Shown: positions 25,992-34,480 of the stretch, piece after piece
Numbering within the stretch: the stretch's first letter is position 1
Layout of the letters: every line of letters begins with the position of its first letter
NCBI GenBank assembly: GCA_022483045.1
Contig: JAKVOA010000001.1
Coordinates: 1,015,750-1,079,749, forward strand
From: Oscillospiraceae bacterium
Lineage (GTDB): Bacteria; Bacillota; Clostridia; Oscillospirales; Acutalibacteraceae
Length of the DNA stretch: 64,000 bases
Reading direction: 5' to 3'
Translations under genes and position numbers: made by a program
The notes under the pieces: model-generated
Database searches by the model: none
What the model saw: the letters and a program-made list of their open reading frames with translations, nothing else
What the model was told of the DNA's origin: nothing

Positions 25992-26762
25992 TTGGACAAA
26001 CAGCTTTCTTTTGACGAAGACGCTAAAAACTATGAGCACTCCAGACCCGCCTACCCCGCCGAATTATTTCGGGATGTTTTGGCTTATTCTGCTTTATCCA
26101 CCCACAGCAAAGCGCTGGAAATTGGAATTGGCACGGGCCAGGCAACCCTGCCGATTTTAAAAACCGGCTGTTTCGTCACTGCTGTTGAACTGGGGAAAAA
26201 CCTCAGCGCATATACAGCGGCCAAATTCCATACCTTTCAAAATTTTCAGATTCAAACAGCTGATTTTATGGAAATACCAGCAGCAGAAAATTCATTGGAT
26301 TTGGTATACGCCGCTACTGCATTTCATTGGCTACCCGAAGCGGCCTTTGATAAAGTTCTGTATATTTTAAAGCCCCGCGGTGCAGTGGCCCTGTTTTGGA
26401 ACCACCCTTTTCCAAACCGGCGGGAAGACAAAACCAATCGCATAAATCTGCAGGTATACCAAAAATATCGTCCGGCTGATGCTGCACCGAAAGAATTTGG
26501 AGAAGCAGACTGTGAAAAATACAAAGTAAAGCTGAAAGACCACGGATTCATTGATATTCAGTGCAAACTCTATCACAGAGTCAGAGTCCTTTCATCAGAT
26601 GCCTATATCAGCCTGCTGAACACCTACTCTGACCACCGTGCTCTTTCCCCTGCACGCAGGGCTGCCTTTGAGCAAGAAATGCGGGCCGGGCTCAATGCCG
26701 CCGGCGGAAATATCCATCTTTACGATACGATTGACCTCTATTTGGCGCGGAAAGCCAACTGA
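25992..26762 (+). CDS. SAM-dependent class I methyltransferase
   Basis: 256 residues from the TTG at 25992, chosen because AAGGAG (25977-25982) lies 9 nt upstream; the frame is open further 5' to 25956. Begins MDKQLSFDEDAKNYEHSRPA; SAM-binding motif I KALEIGIGTGQATLPIL; motif II acidic residue AVELG; motif III VYAATAFHWLPEAAFDKVLY; then FWNHPF. The pattern is that of the UbiE/YcgJ-like small-molecule methyltransferases. The substrate is unknown. Single gene with terminators on both sides. Confidence 0.85.
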   Translation: MDKQLSFDEDAKNYEHSRPAYPAELFRDVLAYSALSTHSKALEIGIGTGQATLPILKTGCFVTAVELGKNLSAYTAAKFHTFQNFQIQTADFMEIPAAENSLDLVYAATAFHWLPEAAFDKVLYILKPRGAVALFWNHPFPNRREDKTNRINLQVYQKYRPADAAPKEFGEADCEKYKVKLKDHGFIDIQCKLYHRVRVLSSDAYISLLNTYSDHRALSPARRAAFEQEMRAGLNAAGGNIHLYDTIDLYLARKAN

Positions 26763-26772
26763 AAAATGCTGT

Positions 26773-26813
26773 AAAAAAGAGACCTTTGGCAAAAAGCCGA
26801 AGGCCTCTTTTTC
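26773..26813. terminator. bidirectional terminator between methyltransferase and MATE genes
   Basis: Stem AAAAAGAG-ACC-TTTGGC / GCCGAAGG-CTCTTTTT with AAAAA loop and A/T runs on both sides. It serves the convergent genes ending at 26762 and 26822. Confidence 0.85.
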
Positions 26814-26821
26814 TATGTAAA

Positions 26822-28192
26822 TCAATCGAGTCCGTGCACCCAGTCGGATTTCTTGTAGTAGATAAAGTAGATAACCGAACTGATGCTCCATGTAATTGGA
26901 TAAGCCCAAAAGATCAGGGTAATCTGGTGAGAAATGCGCATGGCAATGGAAATGTAAAGGATTCTGAAAACGCACCATATACCGAGCATAATCAGCATAG
27001 GCACCACGGCCTTGCCCGCGCCGCGGCAAATGCCCGCAATGCAGTGAGAAAAAGCAAGCAAAAAGAAAAACAGCGCTTCTGTACGCGCCTGCGCTGTACC
27101 ATAGGCCACAACACTTGGGTCCTGATTGAACAAACCAATTAAGTGCGGTGCAAGGGTAAAGATAATGACTCCGATAATTTCCGCTAAAACAATTGATGTA
27201 AGAATGCCGAATTTAGCGCCGCTTTTTGCGCGGTCATGTTTCCCGGCGCCTAAGTTCTGGCTGACAAACGTTGCAAGTGCCATGGCAAAACAGGTAATCG
27301 GCAAAAAAGCAAAGCCCTCAATCTTTGCATAAGAGCCATAGCCTGCCATTGCATCCGCACCAAAAGAATTGATATTAGTCTGTACAATGACATTTGCTAA
27401 ACCGATCACGGAATTCTGTACGCCAGTAGGCAGGCCGTACCGAATAACCTCGCCCAGCATATCCTTATGAAATTTAACTCTTTTCAGCGATACTTGGTAG
27501 ATTGTTCCTTTCCTAGTCAAATGGAAAAGGCACAGCAGAGCACTGGCGGCCTGAGAAATGGTCGTTGCAACAGCTGCGGAACCGACCCCCAGGTGAAAAC
27601 CGGCAATAAAGAGCAAATCCAAAGTGATATTTAACACAGACGAAAAGATCAGATAGTAAAGCGGGCGCTTGCTGTCCCCTACAGCGTTCATGATGCTCGT
27701 ACAAATATTGTACATAACGATTGCAAGCGCACCGCAGAAATAGTACCTGAAATAGGTAACCGACTGCGGCAGAACCTGCGGGTCTGTGCCCATCCAGCGC
27801 AGGATTGTCGGAGTTGCCCAAACACCGAAAATTGTCAGCAGAATACCAGAAACCAAACCAAATGCAATATTGGTGTGAATGGCCTTTGACATTTGCTCAT
27901 AGTCCCCGGCACCAAAATATTTAGATATAGCAACACCGGCGCCCATAGACATTCCTGTAAAAAAACTAATCAACAGAAAAATCAGTGTACCGGAGGAACT
28001 GACTGCCGCCAAAGCATTTTTCCCCAGATAATTTCCCACGATGACCGAGTCGGCTGTATTGTACAGCTGCTGAAATAGCTGACTCAGAAAAATAGGAACT
28101 GCAAAGCTGATAATCAACTTTTTAGGGTCGCCGGCAGTCATATTTTTTGTTCCGCGCTTACTGTTTTCCTGTGTCTGTAAATTTGAAGACAT
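26822..28192 (-). CDS. MATE-family efflux transporter
   Basis: 456 residues, 12 predicted membrane helices. Typical MATE opening MTAGDPKKLIISFAVPIFLS, then QQLYNTADSVIVGNYLGKNA and the second-half repeat LPTGVQNSVIGLANVIVQTN. These proteins exchange Na+ or H+ for cationic drugs or metabolites across the cytoplasmic membrane. No specific substrate can be read. It is transcribed alone: a hairpin at 28301-28335 separates it from the GH13 gene upstream. Confidence 0.92.
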   Translation of the reverse strand: MSSNLQTQENSKRGTKNMTAGDPKKLIISFAVPIFLSQLFQQLYNTADSVIVGNYLGKNALAAVSSSGTLIFLLISFFTGMSMGAGVAISKYFGAGDYEQMSKAIHTNIAFGLVSGILLTIFGVWATPTILRWMGTDPQVLPQSVTYFRYYFCGALAIVMYNICTSIMNAVGDSKRPLYYLIFSSVLNITLDLLFIAGFHLGVGSAAVATTISQAASALLCLFHLTRKGTIYQVSLKRVKFHKDMLGEVIRYGLPTGVQNSVIGLANVIVQTNINSFGADAMAGYGSYAKIEGFAFLPITCFAMALATFVSQNLGAGKHDRAKSGAKFGILTSIVLAEIIGVIIFTLAPHLIGLFNQDPSVVAYGTAQARTEALFFFLLAFSHCIAGICRGAGKAVVPMLIMLGIWCVFRILYISIAMRISHQITLIFWAYPITWSISSVIYFIYYKKSDWVHGLD

Positions 28193-28300
28193 TTGTTATT
28201 TGGTCTCTCCCACTTTAAATTTCACATAGCTTCTATTTTACCAGTTAAAGTAAGGAACTACAACCCCATTTTACAGGTTTCGCCTTTGCCCGCATAAAAC

Positions 28301-28335
28301 GATGCTGGCAACTGCCAAAAGCAATTGCCGGCATC
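28301..28335 (-). terminator. probable terminator of the GH13 gene
   Basis: GATGCTGGCAA / TTGCCGGCATC stem (one GU) with a 13-nt loop; on the minus strand it is followed by CGTTTTATG, a short T-run. It lies 45 bp after the GH13 stop. Confidence 0.55.
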
Positions 28336-28379
28336 TTGTCAGAGGGTAATTTCTGTACGGCAGCGTACAGCGAAAAAAA

Positions 28380-29921
28380 TTACACAGTAAAGAATGCCGC
28401 TGTGCAGCCATCAATCTCGGCAGTGCTGCCATGAAGCGCCGCCGTACCGCCGTTTCTGTAAATCTGCTCTTTTACGGTAAAGGGACAGCTAAGCTGCACC
28501 GTCTGCTTTTTTGCAGAGGGATTGACCAGCACCAGAATCTTTTCCGTTTCGCCGGTGCGCAGGTACACCAGCGGATATCCTTCTTTTGTGAAAAATTCAA
28601 TTTTTGCAAGGCTCTGCAGAGCTGGGTGCGAAAGGCGCACCGAAATTAAACGCCGGACCTCATGGTAAAGAGAAGTCTTGTCCTGCTGCTGTGCCGATGC
28701 AGTGGGACGGTTGTTATCCGGGTCCTGCGGAATATACAATCTTTCAGCAGGGGCAGTAGAAAATCCGGCATTCGGAGTACTGTCCCACTGCATCGGTGTG
28801 CGGGAGCCGGTGCGCTCATATCCACCCTCGACCGAACGGAGGTTTTCTACATAGCGCATACCGATTTCATCGCCATAATAAATAAAAGGTGCACCTGGAA
28901 CAGAGAGCAAAAACGCAAAGGCAATCTTCATTTCTTCGGGAGTCAGCCGGCGCGCAAGGCGGTCCATATCGTGGTTGCCGGAAGGGATGCAGATCAGTCC
29001 CTCGCCGTGTGTTTTGGCATAATTTTGGTTATAGGTTTCCAGAAAGTCCGCAATTTCTCCCTTACCTTCCGCTGAAAAATACGGATGTTCACAGCGAAAC
29101 AGGTCATTATAATGAGACGGGCCAAAATGCAGCAGGAAGTCCATGTGAAAGCCGCCCCGCAGGGATTTGTCCGGCTCTCCCCACTCGGAAATCATGGCCG
29201 CCTCGGGAAACTCACGATCTAAAAAATGGCGGAAATCCTGCCAAAGGGCAACTGTACCACTGCTTTGTGCATCATCGTGCTTGACAAGAGAACCAGCCAT
29301 ATCTACCCGGAAGCCATCGCAGCCTCCGCGCAGCCAAAAGCGCATGACATCTTTTATTGCGGCACGCGTAGCCATGGGGCCCTCTGCATTCATCGGCTGC
29401 TGCCACTCTTTTTCCGGGTGCAAAAAGCCATAGTTTAACGCTGGCTGCGTTGAAAAGAAATTGACTGCCACTGCGCCATCCCTCTGAGAGATGCCGCGCA
29501 GGCACTCCATGCCGTCTGGTGCCTCCCATACGCTGTTGGTCCAGACATAGCGGTCTGATAAAGGGTTCTTCTCGGCTTTCATGGACTCCTGAAACCACCG
29601 GTGCTGATAGGATGTATGCCCCGGAACCAAATCCAAAATCACATGCATACCGCGGGTGTGTGCCTCACGGAAAAGATGAAAAAGATCATCATTGCTGCCA
29701 TAGCGGGGCGCGACACGGCAGTAATCCGCGACATCATAGCCTGCGTCACAAAAAGGCGACAAAAAGCATGGATTGAGCCAAAGCGCATTGCAGCCCAAAT
29801 CTTTGATATAATCCAGCTTTTCGGTAATTCCATTTAAGTCGCCGATGCCGTCGCCATTGGTATCTTTATAAGACTGCGGATAAATTTCGTAAAAGATTGC
29901 GTTATCAAGCCATTTTGGCAT
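28380..29921 (-). CDS. GH13 alpha-amylase-family glycosidase (oligo-1,6/alpha-glucosidase type)
   Basis: 513 residues, no signal peptide, so intracellular. (beta/alpha)8 barrel with the GH13 regions: region I LVPGHTSYQHRW (usual VxNH changed to VPGHT), region II GCDGFRVDMAGSLVKHDDAQ with the nucleophile Asp, region III AAMISEWGEPDKSLRG with the acid Glu, and region IV CIPSGNHDMDRLARR with the transition-state Asp. QSYKDTNGDGIGDLNGIT is the calcium-loop signature of oligosaccharide-specific members. It likely hydrolyses imported maltodextrin or isomaltose. The C-terminal beta domain is present. No transporter lies alongside. Confidence 0.88.
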   Translation of the reverse strand: MPKWLDNAIFYEIYPQSYKDTNGDGIGDLNGITEKLDYIKDLGCNALWLNPCFLSPFCDAGYDVADYCRVAPRYGSNDDLFHLFREAHTRGMHVILDLVPGHTSYQHRWFQESMKAEKNPLSDRYVWTNSVWEAPDGMECLRGISQRDGAVAVNFFSTQPALNYGFLHPEKEWQQPMNAEGPMATRAAIKDVMRFWLRGGCDGFRVDMAGSLVKHDDAQSSGTVALWQDFRHFLDREFPEAAMISEWGEPDKSLRGGFHMDFLLHFGPSHYNDLFRCEHPYFSAEGKGEIADFLETYNQNYAKTHGEGLICIPSGNHDMDRLARRLTPEEMKIAFAFLLSVPGAPFIYYGDEIGMRYVENLRSVEGGYERTGSRTPMQWDSTPNAGFSTAPAERLYIPQDPDNNRPTASAQQQDKTSLYHEVRRLISVRLSHPALQSLAKIEFFTKEGYPLVYLRTGETEKILVLVNPSAKKQTVQLSCPFTVKEQIYRNGGTAALHGSTAEIDGCTAAFFTV

Positions 29922-29993
29922 ATTATTTCCCCTTTTCCAGTCATTCGTTTTTTATTGTCTTAGCATAAACTTTCATACGCCAAATTGCAACCT

Positions 29994-30857
29994 CTATTTT
30001 TCTGCAGCTTTTGCGACAGCAAGGAATTTTTGTGCCGCCGCCGAAAGATACAGACTGCGGCGGTTTACCGCGCAGATTTTGCTGTACATCTTTGGGCACA
30101 GGACAGCTGACTGTACGCGGCAGTCTCCGCTTGCAGGCAACACCGACTGCGGCACAATGCCAACGCCGAGGCCCTCCTCTGCCATGCGCAGCACTGTGCG
30201 GGTATCGTCCACTAAGCAGAAGATGTGAGGCTCAAGCTTTTCTCTGTGAAATGCGTCCCGCAGAATATTTTCCCATCTGCGTGTAAGCAGCAGCTGCTTT
30301 TGGGACAGCGCTGCAAAGCGAATGGTTTCCTGCGGGAGCATTTCTGCCTTGGCAACCGCACAAAGCGGCTCGCTGCACAGGCGGGTGCACGCAAGGTCTG
30401 CCGCTGAAAACGGTGTGCGCACAAAGGCAAGTTCTGACTGGCCGGAACGTACCGCCTCCAGCAGCTGATATGTATTCCCCTCCTGAACCTCAAAGTGGAT
30501 ACCGGGATTTTCTTTGTAAAAGGCTGTCATCCAGGTAAGGAAAAGCGTACTGCACACGGAAGAAACAGCCCCGACACGCAAAATCGCGGTGCCGCCGGAA
30601 AGATAATCGGCCATTTCCCGCTGTGCAGAAGCACACTGGTCCAAAATAACGGCAGCCCTTTCGTAAAGCATGCGCCCCGCCTCGGTCAGCTGCATGCGGC
30701 GCGTACTGCGGTCAAACAAAGTACAGCCCAGCTCCTGCTCTAAAAGGTGAATCTGAACGCTTAATGGCGGCTGTGATAAATGCAGTGCTTTCGCGGCCGC
30801 TGTAAGGGTGCCATGGTCGACCACAGCCACAAAATCGACTAATTGTTTCAGTTCCAT
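29994..30857 (-). CDS. LysR-family transcriptional regulator
   Basis: 287 residues. N-terminal winged helix: QLVDFVAVVDHGTLTAAAKA, LHLSQPPLSVQIHLLEQELG, CTLFDRSTRRMQLTEAG. C-terminal periplasmic-binding-like effector domain from ~90. It is divergent from the chromate transporter pair across a 109-bp gap, the usual arrangement for a LysR regulator and its target, so control of chrA-like genes is inferred. The effector is unknown. Confidence 0.92.
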   Translation of the reverse strand: MELKQLVDFVAVVDHGTLTAAAKALHLSQPPLSVQIHLLEQELGCTLFDRSTRRMQLTEAGRMLYERAAVILDQCASAQREMADYLSGGTAILRVGAVSSVCSTLFLTWMTAFYKENPGIHFEVQEGNTYQLLEAVRSGQSELAFVRTPFSAADLACTRLCSEPLCAVAKAEMLPQETIRFAALSQKQLLLTRRWENILRDAFHREKLEPHIFCLVDDTRTVLRMAEEGLGVGIVPQSVLPASGDCRVQSAVLCPKMYSKICAVNRRSLYLSAAAQKFLAVAKAAEK

Positions 30858-30891
30858 ACTGCCACCTTCGTTTTATATGATTATTATATAA

Positions 30892-30937
30892 ATAACACAT
30901 AAATTAAATATTTTCAATATACATGGTTTTGTGTTAT
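30892..30937. promoter_or_regulatory. inverted repeat in the LysR-chrA intergenic region
   Basis: ATAACACA (30892-30899) and TGTGTTAT (30930-30937) are perfect inverted 8-mers 30 bp apart in very AT-rich DNA that must contain both divergent promoters. Candidate LysR-binding and looping sites. Confidence 0.45.
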
Positions 30938-30966
30938 CCTAATAAGAAGAAAGAGGTGACTTCTTC

Positions 30967-31542
30967 ATGGCAGAAAAAGAAAAAGTGAGACTTGGGGAGT
31001 TGTTCTGGACATTTGCAAAAGTAGGTGTCATGACATTTGGCGGCGGCTATGCCATGCTGCCGATCCTTCAGCGCGAAGTTGTAGAAAACAAAGGCTGGGC
31101 TACAGAAGAGGAACTGGCGGATTATTTCGCAGTTGGGCAGTGTACACCGGGAATTATTGCGGTAAATACAGCAACTTTTATTGGGTACAAAACCCACGGT
31201 ATTGCGGGCGGCATTGTTGCCACGCTGGGTGTGGTTTTTCCCTCGCTGCTCATCATCATTACTTTGGCAAAGTTGATTACGACCTTTGCCGACATTCCGG
31301 TGGTGAAAAAAGCTTTTGCGGGAATCCGGGTATGTGTCTGCATTCTGATATTTAATGCTGTGCTAAAGCTTTGGAAAAGTGCTGTAACGAGCAAACTGGG
31401 GCTGGTCATTTTTCTAGTTGTCACTGCAGGTTCCTTATTTACCGATCTTTCGCCGACATTGTTTGTCATCTGTGCAATGGCACTGGGAATTGTGCTGCAG
31501 CTGTTTGCAAATCACAGCGGAAAGAAGGCGGCGAAGCAATGA
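30967..31542 (+). CDS. chromate transporter subunit, short-chain CHR protein 1
   Basis: 191 residues, about six hydrophobic segments. CHR hallmark TFAKVGVMTFGGGYAMLPIL near residue 20, then YFAVGQCTPGIIAVNTATFI. Short-chain CHR proteins work as paired, oppositely oriented halves. Family members export chromate or related oxyanions; in an anaerobe the real substrate may differ. GAAGAAAGAGG precedes the ATG. Its stop overlaps the next start (ATGA). Confidence 0.9.
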   Translation: MAEKEKVRLGELFWTFAKVGVMTFGGGYAMLPILQREVVENKGWATEEELADYFAVGQCTPGIIAVNTATFIGYKTHGIAGGIVATLGVVFPSLLIIITLAKLITTFADIPVVKKAFAGIRVCVCILIFNAVLKLWKSAVTSKLGLVIFLVVTAGSLFTDLSPTLFVICAMALGIVLQLFANHSGKKAAKQ

Positions 31543-32099
31543 TTATTCTGCGCCTTTATTTCGAGTTCTTTAAAATTGGGCTTTTCGCCGTTGGCGGTGG
31601 GCTGGCAACCCTGCCCTTTCTTTCAAAGCTGGGCACTGCAACAGGCTGGTTTACGCAAAGTCAGCTGGCAGACATGGTAGCTGTATCGGAATCGACGCCC
31701 GGCCCCATGGGCGTCAACATGGCAACCTACGTTGGCTTTACCACAGCCGGCATTCCCGGCTCGCTGGCTGCGACCATCGGCCTGACCACGCCTTCGATTA
31801 TCATTATTATCATTATTGCAGCATTTTTAAAGAACTTTCGCGATAATCAGTATGTAAATGGCGTGTTTCGCTGCCTGCGCCCCGCCTCTACCGGCCTGAT
31901 TGCCGCCTCTGGGCTGTCGGTCGCTGCAGTCGCTATTCTGCACACAAACACGGGCCGCGCTGTCTTTGACTGGCGTGCAATCTTGCTGGCGGTAGCGCTG
32001 CTGGTGCTAACACGCGGTATTAAAAAGACAAAGGGTCTGCACCCCATTGTGTGGATTGGTTTGTCTGCGCTGGTTGGCATTCTTTTTTTCCCGGCGTAA
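31539..32099 (+). CDS. chromate transporter subunit, short-chain CHR protein 2
   Basis: 186 residues from the ATG at 31539 that overlaps the stop of the first subunit by 4 bases. CHR motif FFKIGLFAVGGGLATLPFLS and MVAVSESTPGPMGVNMATYV, the second-half counterpart of the partner protein. Hydrophobic run IIIIIIIAAFLKNF. Together the pair makes the functional transporter. Confidence 0.9.
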   Translation: MIILRLYFEFFKIGLFAVGGGLATLPFLSKLGTATGWFTQSQLADMVAVSESTPGPMGVNMATYVGFTTAGIPGSLAATIGLTTPSIIIIIIIAAFLKNFRDNQYVNGVFRCLRPASTGLIAASGLSVAAVAILHTNTGRAVFDWRAILLAVALLVLTRGIKKTKGLHPIVWIGLSALVGILFFPA

Positions 32100-32130
32100 A
32101 CAAAAACAGCTTTTAGCTCCATTTAAAAAC

Positions 32131-32178
32131 ACCCGCTTTTCGGGAAAGCACTGTAAACGTGCCTGCCGAAAAGCGGGT
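32131..32178. terminator. strong hairpin terminator, convergent genes
   Basis: 13-bp perfect stem ACCCGCTTTTCGG / CCGAAAAGCGGGT; inside the loop a second small stem GCAC/GTGC. It lies between the chrA pair (plus) and the kinase-like gene (minus), 7 bp from the latter's stop, with T-rich DNA after it on minus. Confidence 0.85.
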
Positions 32179-32184
32179 ATTGCT

Positions 32185-32778
32185 TTATGCCTGATACAGC
32201 TGCTGCAAAATGTCTGCGCACTTTTCAAAACCGATCTCGGTGCTGTTTAAGGTAATCGTATAATTTTTGGCCAAACCCCACTGCTGCTCAGTGTAATAGC
32301 GGTAATTGATACTGCGCTTTTTGTCGGTATCATGAATCAGCTTTTTAGCTTCTGCCTCTGTTTTATGGTAAAGATTTTGGATTCGCGCAATTTTCGCTTC
32401 CATATTGCCGCATACAAAAACATGGATGCAGTCGCTGCGGTCCCGAAGAATGTCGTTTGCGCTCCTGCCGATGATTACGCAGGGGCCTTTTTCGGCCGCC
32501 TCTAAAATGATTTTGCGCTGCACTGCATACAAATAATCTTCGATAGAAGAACCATCTGCACTTCTGCCAACAAGAGAATAGGCAAATGGGATTTTAGCTG
32601 TGGGAGCATACTCCCCTTTTTCCTCTATAAACTCTTTTGCAAGGCCGGTTTCTTCTGCAATTTTCGCAATGATTGCCTTATCGTAATACGCGATACCCAA
32701 CCTTTTGGCCATTGTTTCGCCAAGGTATCTTCCGCCGCTGCCAAACTCGCGGCTAATGGTAAGAATTCGTTTATTCAT
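32185..32778 (-). CDS. cytidylate kinase-like family protein
   Basis: 197 residues, P-loop fold: [20 protein letters not shown] contains the atypical Walker A (GSGGRYLG) of the cytidylate-kinase-like family (PF13189). Further [20 protein letters not shown], and [16 protein letters not shown] near the nucleotide-binding lid. Family members stand apart from true Cmk and have no fixed substrate. Its ATG overlaps the stop of the upstream MATE gene by 4 bases, so the two are co-translated. Function unknown. Confidence 0.82.
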   Translation of the reverse strand: MNKRILTISREFGSGGRYLGETMAKRLGIAYYDKAIIAKIAEETGLAKEFIEEKGEYAPTAKIPFAYSLVGRSADGSSIEDYLYAVQRKIILEAAEKGPCVIIGRSANDILRDRSDCIHVFVCGNMEAKIARIQNLYHKTEAEAKKLIHDTDKKRSINYRYYTEQQWGLAKNYTITLNSTEIGFEKCADILQQLYQA

Positions 32779-34166
32779 ACTGCTGCCTCCATTGGGCTTA
32801 TTTTAGTCTTTTCGATACGCTTCATCAGGAAAACTGCAATGATTACGGTAACGCCCTCTGCAATTGGGAAAGTTGTCCAAACGAGCCATGTATTCTGTGG
32901 AAATGAAATGGCGACCCGTGAAAATGTCCACGCAAGCGGCACAACAAACAAGAACTGCCGGCAGACTGAAATAATCAGCGACTCAATACCGCCGCCTAAG
33001 GCCTGAAAAATCCCCTGGAATGCGACATTTGCCCCGGCAAAGAGAAAGCTGAGTGACACAATGCGCATGGCACTGATACACAATTCCTGTGTTGTACCAG
33101 ATAGACTGAAGCATTTTGAAAACGGAACCGCGAAAATTTCCAGTGCTGCAAGCCCGACCGCCATAATTGCAAGCGTAAAAGTCATGCCGTAATGAATTCC
33201 TTCTTTTATTCGCTGTTTACTGCGCATGCCATAGTTGAAAGAAACAATCGGCGTAATTGCATCCCGCAGACCAAACGCAGCAAAAAGAATGAACTGCTGA
33301 ATCTTATAATAAAGCCCATACGCCGTGACAACAGACTCATCAATCTGCACAAAAATTAGGTTGAGCGCATAGGTCATGACCGCCATAAGAGCCTGCGCGA
33401 TAATTGCCGGCAGGCCAATTTCATAAATTTCGCGGATAATGCCGCCGGAAGGTTTCATGTATTTTACAGAATGTCCAATCTCACAGTTGAATCTTAAATG
33501 AAAGACAAAGGCCAAAGCAAAGGAAAGGATCTGGCCGATAACCGTCGCGTACGCCGCACCTTTTACACCAAACTCTGGGCAGCCAAACAAACCGTAAATC
33601 ATAATGGGGTCTAATACAATATTGGCAACTGCACCGGCAACCTGCGCAATGGTAGAGTATAAAGAGCGGCCGGTCGCCTGCAGGAGCTTTTCAAAAATAG
33701 AAAAGAAAACAATGCCAAAAGAGATGACACAGCAGATAGTCAGATAATCCACTGCCATATTTAAAATCCTTGTGTTGTTAGTCTGTGAAGAAATATAGCC
33801 CCGAACCCCAAAGAGGCCAAAGAACAGAAACACAAGATAGATAACCACCGCCAAAAAGATGGCGTTTCCGGCTACCCTGCCGGCTTTTTCCCGCTTGCCC
33901 TGCCCTAAGCTTTTTGCAAGCAGCGCATTGGTGCCTACACCGGTGCCGATTGCAATGGCAACCATCAGCATCTGCACCGGAAACGCAAGCGTCAGCGCAT
34001 TCAGCGCTGCCTCACCTGAACTTTTCATATTGGCGACAAAGGCACTGTCAATGATATTGTAAAGGGCCTGCAAAGCCATAGAAATAATCATTGGGATTCC
34101 TGTTGTCAGCATCAATTTTTTTACTGGCATAACTGCCATTTTACTTGCTGTCTTGTCCTGCTGCAT
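32775..34166 (-). CDS. MATE-family efflux transporter
   Basis: 463 residues from the ATG at 34166 ([20 protein letters not shown]), chosen because AAGGAAGGAAC lies just upstream; the frame is open to 34259, but that part crosses the hairpin at 34218-34254. Twelve predicted helices, with [20 protein letters not shown] and [20 protein letters not shown]. Closest in style to DinF/NorM-like Firmicute MATE proteins. Co-translated with the kinase-like protein. It is divergent from another MATE gene at 34481. Confidence 0.92.
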   Translation of the reverse strand: MQQDKTASKMAVMPVKKLMLTTGIPMIISMALQALYNIIDSAFVANMKSSGEAALNALTLAFPVQMLMVAIAIGTGVGTNALLAKSLGQGKREKAGRVAGNAIFLAVVIYLVFLFFGLFGVRGYISSQTNNTRILNMAVDYLTICCVISFGIVFFSIFEKLLQATGRSLYSTIAQVAGAVANIVLDPIMIYGLFGCPEFGVKGAAYATVIGQILSFALAFVFHLRFNCEIGHSVKYMKPSGGIIREIYEIGLPAIIAQALMAVMTYALNLIFVQIDESVVTAYGLYYKIQQFILFAAFGLRDAITPIVSFNYGMRSKQRIKEGIHYGMTFTLAIMAVGLAALEIFAVPFSKCFSLSGTTQELCISAMRIVSLSFLFAGANVAFQGIFQALGGGIESLIISVCRQFLFVVPLAWTFSRVAISFPQNTWLVWTTFPIAEGVTVIIAVFLMKRIEKTKISPMEAAV

Positions 34167-34217
34167 CTTTTGTTCCTTCCTTTTCTCTGCTTTGCAGCAA
34201 AGTATCTCGAAACAACA

Positions 34218-34254
34218 AAAAAGCGTAAATCCATTCCCTGGATTTACGCTTTTT
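34218..34254. terminator. perfect 16-bp hairpin in the 5' leader of the minus-strand MATE gene
   Basis: AAAAAGCGTAAATCCA, loop TTCCC, TGGATTTACGCTTTTT. Terminator-shaped on both strands but 52 bp upstream of the MATE start, with no gene ending near it on either strand. It could be an attenuator in the MATE leader or a stop for stray transcription between the divergent genes. Confidence 0.7.
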
Positions 34255-34400
34255 GCCACTCGGTAATTATTATTTTAGCACTGCATTTTTTTAAAGTCAA
34301 AGGTCAATCTGCCGCTTGTTTGATTTTTGCCGCTCGGCATAAGCCTTCTTTCTTTTCTCCATGTGCTTGTTTTACACAGCAAAAAGCTTTAAAATGGAAT

Positions 34401-34434
34401 AAAGATATATAAAAATTAATTTTTATATATCTTT
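34401..34434. promoter_or_regulatory. 34-bp perfect AT-rich palindrome between divergent MATE genes
   Basis: Two 17-bp half-sites (AAAGATATATAAAAATT and its complement) meet without a loop. It lies 47 bp before the plus-strand MATE start. Candidate regulator operator or overlapping promoter region; all A/T except one G and one C per strand. Confidence 0.6.
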
Positions 34435-34480
34435 TTAGTTTATATTGAAAACTTTGCACTTTAATTTTAGGGAATACACT

